From Methylotenera_A sp031381645 (GTDB lineage Bacteria > Pseudomonadota > Gammaproteobacteria > Burkholderiales > Methylophilaceae): a DNA stretch of 18,325 nucleotides. The notes under the pieces are model-generated. The model did no database searches, was not told the DNA's origin, and was given only the letters and a program-made list of their open reading frames with translations. Shown here in pieces: positions 1 through 7,732 of the stretch. Positions within the stretch are counted from its first letter, which is position 1, and each line of letters begins with the position of its first letter. The translations under genes were made by a program, and so were the position numbers. The stretch covers positions 1-18,325 of the forward strand of contig JANMYB010000039.1 of the NCBI GenBank assembly GCA_031381645.1. The letters run 5' to 3'.

Positions 1-188
1 TGATTGAAGCGGGTTCGTTCATTCAAACCATCGAAAAACGCCAAGGTTTAAAAATCGCCTGCCCAGAAGAAATTGCCTACCGCATGGGCTTTATTGATGC
101 TAAACAATTGGAAGCAATGGCCAATAAATATGCCAAAAATGGCTATGGTGATTATTTGAAACAAGTGTTAACCGAGCAGGTTTTTTAA
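1..188 (+). CDS. rfbA: Glucose-1-phosphate thymidylyltransferase, C-terminal fragment (rfbA/rmlA)
   Basis: The gene runs in from the left edge, and only the last 61 codons and the stop are present (reading frame begins at base 3). The visible protein contains FIQTIEKRQGLKIACPEE, then RMGFID and KNGYGDYL. This is the typical C-terminus of RmlA, which makes dTDP-glucose from glucose-1-phosphate and dTTP as the first step of dTDP-L-rhamnose synthesis. The nucleotidyltransferase active site lies outside the window. The TAA stop (186-188) shares its last base with the ATG of the next gene, so the two are probably translationally coupled. The identification rests on this conserved tail plus the following rfbC and rfbD. 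Confidence 0.93.
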   Translation, partial: IEAGSFIQTIEKRQGLKIACPEEIAYRMGFIDAKQLEAMANKYAKNGYGDYLKQVLTEQVF

Positions 189-733
189 TGAATATTGTAA
201 AAACTAGTATTCCAGAAGTCATTATTTTTGAGCCGAAAGTGTTTGGCGATGACCGCGGTTTTTTCTTTGAAAGTTTTAATCAAAAAGCTTTTTTTGAAGC
301 GGCCAATTTAGATATACATTTTGTGCAAGATAATCATTCAAAATCGGCCAAAAACGTGCTGCGTGGGCTGCATTATCAAATTGAGCAATCACAAGGTAAG
401 TTAGTGCGTGTGACGCAAGGTGAAGTGTTTGACGTGGCGGTGGATATGCGTGCTTCGTCAGCCACTTTTGGGCAATGGGAAGGTACAAGACTGTCTGCAG
501 AAAACAAGCATCAAATGTGGGTTCCACCTGGGTTTGCGCATGGGTTTTTGGTGTTATCCGACACGGCTGAATTTTTGTACAAAACTACCGATTTTTACGC
601 GCCACAGCATGAATGCTGCCTGAAATGGGACGATGCCTCTGTTGGTATTCAGTGGCCTTTGCAGGGCGCACCAATATTGTCTGCGAAAGATAATTTGGGT
701 CTTAGCTTGCAAGAAACTAAGAAGTTTATTTAG
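188..733 (+). CDS. rfbC: dTDP-4-dehydrorhamnose 3,5-epimerase
   Basis: This 181-residue cytoplasmic cupin enzyme catalyses double epimerisation at C3 and C5 of dTDP-4-keto-6-deoxyglucose, the third step of dTDP-L-rhamnose synthesis. The sequence shows the family signatures: GDDRGFFFESF near residues 20-30, QDNHS at 47-51, RGLHYQ with the expected catalytic base His62, Lys71, and WVPPGFAHGF at 111-120 followed by Tyr131, the expected acid. Length is normal for RmlC. The ATG overlaps the rfbA stop (TAATG) and has AGCAGG about 8 nt upstream as a ribosome-binding site. With rfbD just downstream it forms part of an rfb operon that serves surface polysaccharide synthesis. No missing residue was seen. 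Confidence 0.96.
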   Translation: MNIVKTSIPEVIIFEPKVFGDDRGFFFESFNQKAFFEAANLDIHFVQDNHSKSAKNVLRGLHYQIEQSQGKLVRVTQGEVFDVAVDMRASSATFGQWEGTRLSAENKHQMWVPPGFAHGFLVLSDTAEFLYKTTDFYAPQHECCLKWDDASVGIQWPLQGAPILSAKDNLGLSLQETKKFI

Positions 734-752
734 TAAAGCTCGCATCACTATT

Positions 753-1652
753 ATGCAAAAGATTCTACACACTGGCGTTAATGGGCAAGTTGGACATGCC
801 TTAAAAGCTAAATTTTTACATGATGAGGTCATCGCTTTGTCGCGCGAGCAGTTGGATTTGACTAAAGTGCATGATATTCGAAGAGTTGTACGCGAAGTGA
901 AGCCGAACTTAATTATCAACTCAGCAGCTTATACGGCGGTAGATAAGGCTGAAAGTGAACCAGATCTAGCGTTTGCTGTTAACGCCACAGCCCCGCAGAT
1001 ACTGGCTGAGGAGGCGGCTCGATTGAATGCTGCGTTAATTCATTTTTCTACTGATTACGTTTATGACGGCACAAAAAATAGCGCATATTTAGAAAGTGAT
1101 GCCGTAAACCCTATGAGTGCTTATGGTAAAAGCAAGCTGGCGGGCGAGGAGGCGATTCGAGCCGTAAGCTTGCCGCATTTGATTTTGCGCACCAGTTGGG
1201 TATATGGCGCTTATGGCAAAAATTTTCTAAAAACCATACTGCGCTTAGCCGCAGAGCGTGATAGTTTACGTATTGTTGGTGATCAATTTGGTGCACCAAC
1301 CAGCGCAGAAAGTATTGCCGATGGCGTGATGCAATTGGTTAGCAATTGGCAAGTAGATAATGAAAATCAAACGGGAGTTTACCATTTCACTAATACTGGC
1401 GAAATTTCTTGGCATGGTTTTAGCTGTGAAATTGTGAATGAATACAATCGCTTAAGTGAAAGTAAAAATTGGCCTGCGCTTAAGGTAAGTGTAGAGGGCA
1501 TTGCCGCAATTACCACGCCAGAATATCCAACGCCAGCGCCGCGTCCAGCCAATTCCAAATTAGATAATACGAAACTTAAGCAGGTATTTAAGATTGAGTT
1601 GCCAAGTTGGCAGGCGGGTTTGCAGCAAGTCATGCAAACGCTTACTTTTTAA
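753..1652 (+). CDS. rfbD: dTDP-4-dehydrorhamnose reductase
   Basis: This is the final enzyme of dTDP-L-rhamnose synthesis, an NAD(P)H-dependent extended SDR of 299 residues. The N-terminal cofactor loop is TGVNGQVG (residues 7-14). NSAAYTAVDKAE follows at 56-67, then FSTDYVYDG at 98-106, and the catalytic Tyr/Lys pair in YGKSK (Tyr124, Lys128). TSWVYG and GDQFGAPTSAE complete the substrate region. The open frame extends upstream to 633, inside rfbC, but homologues begin at the MQKILHTG sequence, so the ATG at 753 is chosen, 19 nt after the rfbC stop. The ribosome-binding site is weak, which suits coupling to rfbC. It is the last gene of the operon and is followed by a hairpin at 1681-1725. 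Confidence 0.95.
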   Translation: MQKILHTGVNGQVGHALKAKFLHDEVIALSREQLDLTKVHDIRRVVREVKPNLIINSAAYTAVDKAESEPDLAFAVNATAPQILAEEAARLNAALIHFSTDYVYDGTKNSAYLESDAVNPMSAYGKSKLAGEEAIRAVSLPHLILRTSWVYGAYGKNFLKTILRLAAERDSLRIVGDQFGAPTSAESIADGVMQLVSNWQVDNENQTGVYHFTNTGEISWHGFSCEIVNEYNRLSESKNWPALKVSVEGIAAITTPEYPTPAPRPANSKLDNTKLKQVFKIELPSWQAGLQQVMQTLTF

Positions 1653-1680
1653 ACATATTTTTGCAATTTATTTCTTAAAA

Positions 1681-1725
1681 TAACTGCCCTGTGAGTCAAT
1701 ATCCATGAGGCTTGCAGGCCAAGTT
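1681..1725. terminator. Hairpin between convergent rfbD and queD, probable bidirectional terminator
   Basis: CCTGTGAG (1688-1695) pairs with CTTGCAGG (1711-1718) through eight pairs, two of them G-U. The stem is extended outwards by AACT/AGTT across a small bulge. On the plus strand it is followed by TTCTTTT, and on the minus strand by a T-rich stretch, so it could end transcription from both rfbD and queD. The T-runs are only moderate. The loop carries the repeat described separately. Confidence 0.5.
1687..1719 (+). repeat. Hairpin-loop repeat, copy 1
   Basis: This member of a four-copy family contains CAATATCCATGAGGCTTGCA in the gap between convergent rfbD and queD. From ATATCCATGAGG through TTGCAGG it matches the copy at 17822 except for one base (C for G before TTGCAGG), with identical spacing between the two stem arms. 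It lies outside coding sequence. I do not recognise it as a named repeat family. Confidence 0.7.
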
Positions 1726-1767
1726 CTTTTGAAATAAATTAAACTATTTTAAAAGCATTAAAACACG

Positions 1768-2208
1768 TTAAGCCAGTGCATCGGCCCAGCTGTTAGGTGT
1801 TTCATAAAGCCGTACACGCTCTAATTTCAAGTGGTTGCCGTAAACGTCTTTATATTGATTTTTAAGAATTCTAAAAGCCTCTGCTGCCATGTTTTCTGCG
1901 GTTGGCACACTAGGGAAAATTACGGTTTTGTGATTGGGTAAACCGTTAAGAAAATTTAGCACTTCCGCATCGTTTTTATAAACTAAAAATGCGTGATCCC
2001 ATACATCCACAACACTATCGCGCGCGATTTTTTTGACGTCCGAAAAATCCATTACCATGCCATTCTCGGATGTTTTTTCTTGATTGATAATGTCGCCAGA
2101 TAGACTGATTTCTAGCGCATAGCGGTGGCCATGCAGGTTACGGCATTGGCTTTTATGGTCGGGGATACGATGCCCAGCATCGAACTCTAAACGTGTGGTA
2201 ATTTGCAT
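1768..2208 (-). CDS. queD: 6-carboxy-5,6,7,8-tetrahydropterin synthase (QueD/PTPS family)
   Basis: QueD converts 7,8-dihydroneopterin triphosphate to 6-carboxytetrahydropterin, the second step towards preQ0/queuosine. The 146-residue protein has the T-fold signature FDAGHR with zinc ligand His13, then CRNLHGHRY giving catalytic Cys22 and zinc ligands His26 and His28. VMDFSDVK, WDHAFL, PTAENMA and a C-terminal YETPNSWAD (substrate-binding Glu136) follow. It lies 24 nt downstream of the EAL gene and is last in the minus-strand run. No Shine-Dalgarno is visible before the ATG. Instead TGCTATAAT lies just upstream (see promoter), so it may have its own, possibly leaderless, transcript. A eukaryote-type pyruvoyl-tetrahydropterin synthase is possible but less likely here. 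Confidence 0.9.
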   Translation of the reverse strand: MQITTRLEFDAGHRIPDHKSQCRNLHGHRYALEISLSGDIINQEKTSENGMVMDFSDVKKIARDSVVDVWDHAFLVYKNDAEVLNFLNGLPNHKTVIFPSVPTAENMAAEAFRILKNQYKDVYGNHLKLERVRLYETPNSWADALA

Positions 2209-2214
2209 AACGCT

Positions 2215-2223
2215 ATTATAGCA
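2215..2223 (-). promoter_or_regulatory. Extended -10 box just upstream of queD
   Basis: On the minus strand the sequence TGCTATAAT is a perfect extended -10 element, six bases before the queD ATG. The -35 region at the usual distance (CAACGA) is poor, as is common for extended -10 promoters. Transcription would begin at or next to the start codon, giving a leaderless mRNA. It lies in the gap between the EAL stop and queD. Confidence 0.45.
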
Positions 2224-2232
2224 GGCAGCGTC

Positions 2233-3981
2233 TTACATCGTTGGCGCGTGATGTTGTTTTGCCCAACTAATAAATTTATCAAAAGGCATAGGCTTAGCGA
2301 AATAGTAACCTTGGCACTTGTGAATTTTCAATTTTTTAATCAAATCTAAGCAATCTTGATCTTCAACGCCTTCAGCTAAGACTTCTTTCCCCAAGCTATT
2401 TGCCAGCATCGCGACAGACCTTACAATTTCAAAATCATCTTTTGAGTGCGTTATGTCGCGTACAAACGATTGGTCAATTTTAATGAGATCAATCGGCATG
2501 GTGCGTAAGCGCGATAGTGATGAAAACCCCGTACCAAAGTCATCTAAGGCAAGCATGAAGCCGCTCTCAGTCAGCTCTTTGATGACTAAACTCGTCGTAT
2601 CATTGAGTTCCAGAAAACCATCTTCAGTTACTTCAAGAATGATATTTTTCGGAGTCAGTTTCCACAAAGACAGTGCTTGCATCAACATATGCGGCAATTC
2701 AACGTCGTATAAATCTTCTGCACGCAAATTAATAGTGAGGTACAACTTAAGTTTATGCTCAAATTGTAGTTCGGCCGCGTAACGGCAGGCGGAATTGATA
2801 AGCCAGCGCGTAAATAATTTGCCTTTGCCTACTTTGTTTAAAATTTCGACTGTGATGTTAGGATAAACACTGTAATCAGCTTTCTCTGACCAACGTAGCA
2901 ATAGTTCCGCACCAACACAACTTGAGTCTTTAAGATTCACAATGGGCTGGAAAAACAAGGTTAAACTGTCGCTGGCAAAAGCCTCTAGCACTCTCTTCTC
3001 TAGCTCATTCTGTACAGAAAGCTGTTCTTTTAATTCATTCGTGTAGATGACCAAATGTTGTTGTTTGTACAGCGCATTCTCTAGGGCGAGTTTAGAGCGG
3101 TCATACAGTTCAAGCTCTTTTTGCTCAGATTTTTTATTAAACGCGCAGCCAATAAACGGCGTAACTAGCACCGATTGATTGCTCAAAAAAATCATCTGCT
3201 CAAAAGCTCTTTGTAACTTGGCAGCCAGCAAGTTGAGTTGAATGTCACTTTCCAAATCTGGCATCAACACATCAAATTGTAAATTTCCACTGTAGTAGAG
3301 CAGGTGCTCAGGCGAAATATTCTGTTGCAGAATCGATGTGATGGCTTTACTCAGGCGCGCCGTAATGATGTGTGAAAAAATAGGATTGTTTTTAGCTACT
3401 TGAAAATGGATAGAAAACAAGCCGATTAATTGGTCGTCATGCGAATGCTTGATGGTTTCAGACAGGCCGATAGAAATCTGGCTAGCGTTTGGTAGCTGTG
3501 TAGTGGCGTCATAATTAAGCGCGAAATTGAGCTGTAACTGTTGATGCTGCTGCATAGTTTCTGCCAACAAATCAAACAGAAAATTATGCAATTTGGGTGA
3601 ATTGGATAGACCAAACGTTGATTTTAATTCGAAACACTTCAGGCAATTAAGGATTATTTGTAGGCTGGCACCATCTTGAATGGCATTGAGCCACAAAAAA
3701 ATTAATTGGTTAATATTGGTTGCAAATTCGCTTATATATTGACTTGCAGCCCAGTGCTTTAGCGCAGAATGTAGTTGTGATAAATAAGAGTTGTTGAATG
3801 TTTCAGCATTTTTTTCTACTAAAGCTAACAATTTGAAATTCACTTTCAAGTTTGAAAGTAGCACTTCTGGCTTAAGTTGGTATGCGTGTAGTTTTGTTAC
3901 CAGAGTTTGTTCGTTATAGCTAATTTCAACTTCTTGAGTTGCTGTTTCAAGCGGCTCTGAAGATAGTCCATCATCATTCAT
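2233..3981 (-). CDS. EAL-domain cyclic-di-GMP phosphodiesterase with degenerate GGDEF domain
   Basis: This 582-residue protein has no membrane segment or signal peptide, so it is probably cytoplasmic. Residues 1 to about 150 are helical and match no domain I recognise. A degenerate GGDEF domain follows (about 157-315): it opens with DATTQLPN, like the family's DxLTGLPN, but the signature is SGNLQF (231-236), so cyclase activity is not expected. The EAL domain (about 330-575) keeps every key motif: ELLLRW (Glu359), INLR (Asn418), LEVTE (Glu450), LALDDFGTGFSSLS (Asp480, Asp481), KIDQSFV (Lys501), AEGVE (Glu537) and QGYYFAKP (Gln557). It should therefore hydrolyse cyclic-di-GMP to pGpG. It begins 12 nt after the HD-GYP stop, in the same operon. 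The function is firm at domain level; the input signal is unknown. Confidence 0.92.
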   Translation of the reverse strand: MNDDGLSSEPLETATQEVEISYNEQTLVTKLHAYQLKPEVLLSNLKVNFKLLALVEKNAETFNNSYLSQLHSALKHWAASQYISEFATNINQLIFLWLNAIQDGASLQIILNCLKCFELKSTFGLSNSPKLHNFLFDLLAETMQQHQQLQLNFALNYDATTQLPNASQISIGLSETIKHSHDDQLIGLFSIHFQVAKNNPIFSHIITARLSKAITSILQQNISPEHLLYYSGNLQFDVLMPDLESDIQLNLLAAKLQRAFEQMIFLSNQSVLVTPFIGCAFNKKSEQKELELYDRSKLALENALYKQQHLVIYTNELKEQLSVQNELEKRVLEAFASDSLTLFFQPIVNLKDSSCVGAELLLRWSEKADYSVYPNITVEILNKVGKGKLFTRWLINSACRYAAELQFEHKLKLYLTINLRAEDLYDVELPHMLMQALSLWKLTPKNIILEVTEDGFLELNDTTSLVIKELTESGFMLALDDFGTGFSSLSRLRTMPIDLIKIDQSFVRDITHSKDDFEIVRSVAMLANSLGKEVLAEGVEDQDCLDLIKKLKIHKCQGYYFAKPMPFDKFISWAKQHHAPTM

Positions 3982-3993
3982 ACTTAAAGCAAT

Positions 3994-5580
3994 CTAGGCG
4001 AAAAAATCACTAGGATTAAGCCCATAACTATCTGGCGCTAAGCTTTTAATGATTCTATACGGTTCACCAGTGGGAGTAGATGGGCTATTGAGTAGGTTCA
4101 AGACTACAGGAGAGGTGTAACGCACTTTGTCTGGACCTAACAATAGCATTAGGCGTGGCAGTAGCCTTCTGACTTGGTTTTGTTGAATCACAACACCAAC
4201 TTCTCCAGAGTTGAGCTCTACTAGCGAGCTGACAGGATACATGCCCATAAATTGCACTAGTTGATCCACCAGTACATTGCTAAACTGATTACCGCTTAAC
4301 TGATGAATCTTGTCCAATGCTTCTTGGTGATAAACCCCTTTAGCATAGGTTTTATGGCTGGTAATTGCACAATAAGTATCAATTAAGCCAGCAATCTGTG
4401 AGGTCAGCCCGATCTGGCTTTCACGCAATTGATTTGGATAGCCGCTGCCATCAATACGCTCATGGTGCTGTGCTACCATCGTGGTGACTGTGAGTGAGAT
4501 ATCAGGCGTTTTTTCTAAAATTTTAAGGCTTTCATCCACATGTTTTTTGGCGTATTCGTATTCTTCGCGCGTGAGCTTGCTTTCTTTTAACAACACATCG
4601 GCAGATAATTTTACTTTGCCAACGTCTTGTAACAAGCCAGCCAAGCCAATTTCTTTAATTTGTTTTTGAGACAGTGCTAAGAAGTTACCGAAAGCCATTA
4701 AAGTAATTGAGACGTTTAAAGCATGGTTATAGGCGTAATCATCTGTCTGCTTTAGTTTGGCCAGCCACAACAAGGCGTCTGGCGAGCGACCTATGCTTTC
4801 CACCATGTTATCCAAAATTTCGCTAACAGCTGTTAAATCAAGGTTTTGCTCATTGGCAATAGCATCGAATATCTCGCGCGTGGCAATTTGCGATTGCTCG
4901 TAAACAGGGTAAATAAGCGCGATTTCATTTTCAACAGGCGGCTCTTCTTCGTAGATGGTTATTTTGTAGCCTTCGTCGCTATCTTTTTTATCTTTATTAT
5001 TTTCAGGCATTTTATCAATATTTGTTTTAAGTTTATTGCGTTTTTTGAATAAGCCGCTAAAAAATCCGCCCACATCTTCTGCAAGGTGCTGGGTAATTGG
5101 TTTTTGGTTTGTAACTGATTCCGTTTGATAGGGGAAAGCTTCTTGCGCGGCTGTGCTGGCACCATACTTCACATTATAAGTCGTGCCATCTTGGCTAGTG
5201 TGTACAGCATTTTGTGGTGCTTGATAACTCTTCAATTCGCGCAAAATATCAACGAATGAAGATTTATTAGACAGTGGATTTTTCCCACTAGTGATGACCA
5301 CTTTATTTTTACTTGGGTCTCTTGCCCTTACAACAGCGCCTTCGCGCTTAATCGCCACGCTTTGTTGGGCTGGGGCAGTAAATTGACTACCAATAGAATT
5401 GGTGCGATCTATATAAACGAATGTGCAAAGCGATTGCAACTTATCAATATCCGCTTGGTTGTCAAGCACAAAACCTTGTAGCATAAAGGGTGTGCCTACC
5501 CACGGCCTATCCAGCTCGGTAATGTACATGCCAAGCTCAAGCCTGCTAACTTCGATTTTTTCTCTTTTTATATCTTCCAT
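3994..5580 (-). CDS. HD-GYP domain protein with N-terminal DUF3391; HD motif altered to QD
   Basis: HD-GYP proteins hydrolyse cyclic-di-GMP or bind it as effectors. Of the 528 residues, about 5-75 resemble DUF3391 (LELGMYITELDRPWVGTPF). Residues 80-215 form a charged, low-complexity linker (KKRNKLK, NNKDKKDSDE). The HD-GYP domain spans about 235-445 and keeps His286, His347, HHER (372-375), DGSGYP (377-382) and Asp401. Where the family has HDxGK, this protein reads LLQDVGK: Gln318 replaces the metal-binding His while Asp319 is kept. Catalysis may be weakened or lost; I recall similar substitutions in DUF3391-type members but cannot verify it here. About 80 residues follow the domain. The gene lies 20 nt after the deacetylase-fold gene and 12 nt before the EAL gene. 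GAGG lies 11 nt before the ATG. Confidence 0.92.
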   Translation of the reverse strand: MEDIKREKIEVSRLELGMYITELDRPWVGTPFMLQGFVLDNQADIDKLQSLCTFVYIDRTNSIGSQFTAPAQQSVAIKREGAVVRARDPSKNKVVITSGKNPLSNKSSFVDILRELKSYQAPQNAVHTSQDGTTYNVKYGASTAAQEAFPYQTESVTNQKPITQHLAEDVGGFFSGLFKKRNKLKTNIDKMPENNKDKKDSDEGYKITIYEEEPPVENEIALIYPVYEQSQIATREIFDAIANEQNLDLTAVSEILDNMVESIGRSPDALLWLAKLKQTDDYAYNHALNVSITLMAFGNFLALSQKQIKEIGLAGLLQDVGKVKLSADVLLKESKLTREEYEYAKKHVDESLKILEKTPDISLTVTTMVAQHHERIDGSGYPNQLRESQIGLTSQIAGLIDTYCAITSHKTYAKGVYHQEALDKIHQLSGNQFSNVLVDQLVQFMGMYPVSSLVELNSGEVGVVIQQNQVRRLLPRLMLLLGPDKVRYTSPVVLNLLNSPSTPTGEPYRIIKSLAPDSYGLNPSDFFA

Positions 5581-5600
5581 AAGTTAAAAAGCCTCAAAAC

Positions 5601-6524
5601 TCAATGCGCCAAGCTGTTGATATGCGCCCATGCGCTTTCTGATAGCGATGGTAAATGATATCCACCTTCAAGTGAAGAAACAATGCGGTTTTTAGCGTAT
5701 TTATTTGCGATTTCTTTAATAAAGTTGGTCATCCAGACGTAATCATCAGTTGTAAGGGCTAAATCAGCCAACGGATCATTGATGTGCGCGTCAAATCCAG
5801 CAGAAATAAACATAATTTCAGGCTTAAAATTTTCTAGCGCAGGTTTGAATTCAGATTCAAATACTTTTTTAAAGGCTTCGCCATTGGCCTTTACCGCCAT
5901 GGGTACGTTAATCATGTTTTTGCTACGAGTTTCCGCACCACGATGTGGGTAAAATGGATGTTGAAATGTGGAGCAGAGCATCACCATAGGATTCATTTTA
6001 AAGATATCTTCAGTGCCGTCGCCATGATGTACATCAAAATCTATAATGGCTGCGCGCTTAAGCTGGTGTTTTTCTAGTGCATGCGCTACACCAACTGCAA
6101 CATGGTTAAAAATACAAAAACCAGCGCTATTGGCGCGCCCAGCGTGGTGACCAGGCGGGCGCACACAACAAAAAGCGTTATCTGCTCTGCCTGACATCAC
6201 CAAATCGGTTGCTAAAACAACTGCGCCACTTGCATACGCCGCCGCAGATAAGCTCATCGGACCCATGGCGGTGTCGCCGTCTAGCCGCACCAATCCTGCC
6301 TTGGGGGCAATGTTGTAAATGTAATCAATATATTCAGAAGTATGCGCGCGTTTAAGTTGTGCTTTGCTGGCTGCTGGCGCATCGTAAAACTGCAGCTTTT
6401 GTTTTAAATCGGAGGCTAGCACTGCGTTTTTAATCACCGTGATGCGGGCGGGCGACTCTGGATGGTTGCCATCCATTACATGTAATAGTGTATCTGGATG
6501 CGAAATAAATGCAGTTATTGCCAT
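5601..6524 (-). CDS. Histone-deacetylase-superfamily amidohydrolase (class II type)
   Basis: This 307-residue zinc amidohydrolase has the arginase/deacetylase fold. It shows RPPGHHA with catalytic His126 and His127, IDFDVHHGDGT with zinc ligands Asp164 and His166, SAGFDAH with zinc ligand Asp245, and LEGGYH with Tyr289 as the expected transition-state residue. All catalytic positions are therefore present. Bacterial relatives act on acetylpolyamines, acetyl-lysine or other N-acyl substrates, and the substrate cannot be read from the sequence. No signal peptide is seen, so it should be cytoplasmic. The start lies 6 nt after the rsgA stop without a clear ribosome-binding site, suggesting coupling. 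It directly precedes the HD-GYP gene. Confidence 0.92.
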   Translation of the reverse strand: MAITAFISHPDTLLHVMDGNHPESPARITVIKNAVLASDLKQKLQFYDAPAASKAQLKRAHTSEYIDYIYNIAPKAGLVRLDGDTAMGPMSLSAAAYASGAVVLATDLVMSGRADNAFCCVRPPGHHAGRANSAGFCIFNHVAVGVAHALEKHQLKRAAIIDFDVHHGDGTEDIFKMNPMVMLCSTFQHPFYPHRGAETRSKNMINVPMAVKANGEAFKKVFESEFKPALENFKPEIMFISAGFDAHINDPLADLALTTDDYVWMTNFIKEIANKYAKNRIVSSLEGGYHLPSLSESAWAHINSLAH

Positions 6525-6530
6525 GTTAAA

Positions 6531-7409
6531 TTAACTAAGAATTTCTAGGGCCAATTCTTGATAAAGTTTTAGTCGCGTAGTTGAAATTTTACCAGTATTT
6601 ACCGCATTTATGATTGCGCAATCTGGCTCGTGCGAGTGCTTGCAATTATTAAAACGGCAATTGCCTAAATAAGGCCTAAACTCAATAAATGCCAGCTCAA
6701 TTTCTTCGTTAGAAAGGTGATTCAAGCCAAATTCTTGCAGGCCTGGCGAATCAATCAAGTTGCTATTAGCATCAATGTGATACAAATGCGTGGCAGTGGT
6801 GGTATGCTTTCCACTATCTAGTGCCTCACTCATGACTTGTGTACGCACGTTTTGATTGGGCAACAGAGCGTTGATAATCGTCGATTTCCCCATACCAGAT
6901 TGGCCAACTAGCACGCTTTGGTGATTTTTTAGATAGGGCTGCAAGTCAGTGATATCGAGCTTTGCAGACAGATGTAAAACTTCATAACCTAAATTTTGAT
7001 AGAGTTTTAGCTTGTTTTTTGCGTCATCTGCATCGGCTAAATCACATTTATTTAGTACGATGAGCGGCTTAATATTAGCCGCTTCTGCAGCTACTAAGCA
7101 GCGATTGAGCAAGGCCTCGTAAAAACTAGGTTGTGTTGCCAGCACAATGACAATTTGTGTGACATTAGTGGCGATTGTTTTGCTTTTGATGGAGCTGCTG
7201 CGATATAGTATTGATAAGCGTTCCAGACATGTTTCTACAACGCCTTCAGCCTTACCAGTGAGTTTGATGGTGACTTTGTCGCCGCAGGCTAAATTGGTTT
7301 TTTTACCACGGGTGACACAATTGATGCGGCGAGTATTGGTATTTAAGTCGTCAGCTATTTCAACTTCATAACGTTTGCCATAAGAGGCAACCACTAAGCC
7401 GCTAGGCAT
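6531..7409 (-). CDS. rsgA: Small-ribosomal-subunit biogenesis GTPase RsgA
   Basis: RsgA is a circularly permuted GTPase that checks late maturation of the 30S subunit. The 292-residue protein shows the permuted order directly: an N-terminal OB-fold region, then G4 (LNKCDL), G5 (LSAK), the G1 P-loop (GQSGMGKST), G2 in HTTT, and G3 (DSPG). The C-terminal zinc knuckle is C-x4-C-x-H-x5-C around NCRFNNCKHSHEPDC. Length is typical. Its ATG overlaps the stop of the cytochrome gene by one base (TAATG). rsgA next to orn is a familiar gammaproteobacterial neighbourhood; here two genes separate them. Confidence 0.96.
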   Translation of the reverse strand: MPSGLVVASYGKRYEVEIADDLNTNTRRINCVTRGKKTNLACGDKVTIKLTGKAEGVVETCLERLSILYRSSSIKSKTIATNVTQIVIVLATQPSFYEALLNRCLVAAEAANIKPLIVLNKCDLADADDAKNKLKLYQNLGYEVLHLSAKLDITDLQPYLKNHQSVLVGQSGMGKSTIINALLPNQNVRTQVMSEALDSGKHTTTATHLYHIDANSNLIDSPGLQEFGLNHLSNEEIELAFIEFRPYLGNCRFNNCKHSHEPDCAIINAVNTGKISTTRLKLYQELALEILS

Positions 7410-7732
7410 TATTTTTCAAATTTATAATATGTTTGGTTGAGGTAGGCTGCAGTATTGAGTTCTTCGTCCTCAAACCATTTTAAGCCCAAGTTGGTATTGC
7501 ACGCACGCACTTGTGTCACCAAACCTTTGCTGGTGTTTATTTTACGGTATTCGCGTGTGTAAATCGCCGAGCCATCGCCATCGTAGCTGCTGGTATGGCA
7601 ACTAATACAATTTTTCTCGTGTAGCACTTTGCCTGCTGCAGCGTCTGCTTTGGCGAATAGCGTATTGGCATTGGCGTTTAAGCTGAGACATAGGCTAGAC
7701 AGGCAAAACAATGTCAGTAAAATTTTCAACAT
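7409..7732 (-). CDS. Small periplasmic monohaem cytochrome c lacking a Met ligand
   Basis: This 107-residue protein begins with a Sec signal peptide (LLTLFCLSSLCLSL core, cleavage likely after Ala22). It carries one haem site, CISCH, at residues 42-46 with proximal ligand His46. It contains no methionine after the start, so the usual Met distal ligand of class I cytochromes is absent. The segment VRACNTNLGLKWFEDEE (75-91) followed by YLNQTYYKF is conserved, as I recall, in a family of small proteobacterial cytochromes, and loosely recalls the CN motif of high-spin SHP-type cytochromes, where Asn is the distal ligand. That analogy is inference. The gene sits between the membrane protease and rsgA with no gap. 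Electron partner unknown. Confidence 0.88.
   Translation of the reverse strand: MLKILLTLFCLSSLCLSLNANANTLFAKADAAAGKVLHEKNCISCHTSSYDGDGSAIYTREYRKINTSKGLVTQVRACNTNLGLKWFEDEELNTAAYLNQTYYKFEK

Noticed and set aside
633..752. N-terminal extension of rfbD inside rfbC
   Set aside because: It overlaps rfbC out of frame and lacks similarity to reductases, which start at the MQKILHTG sequence.
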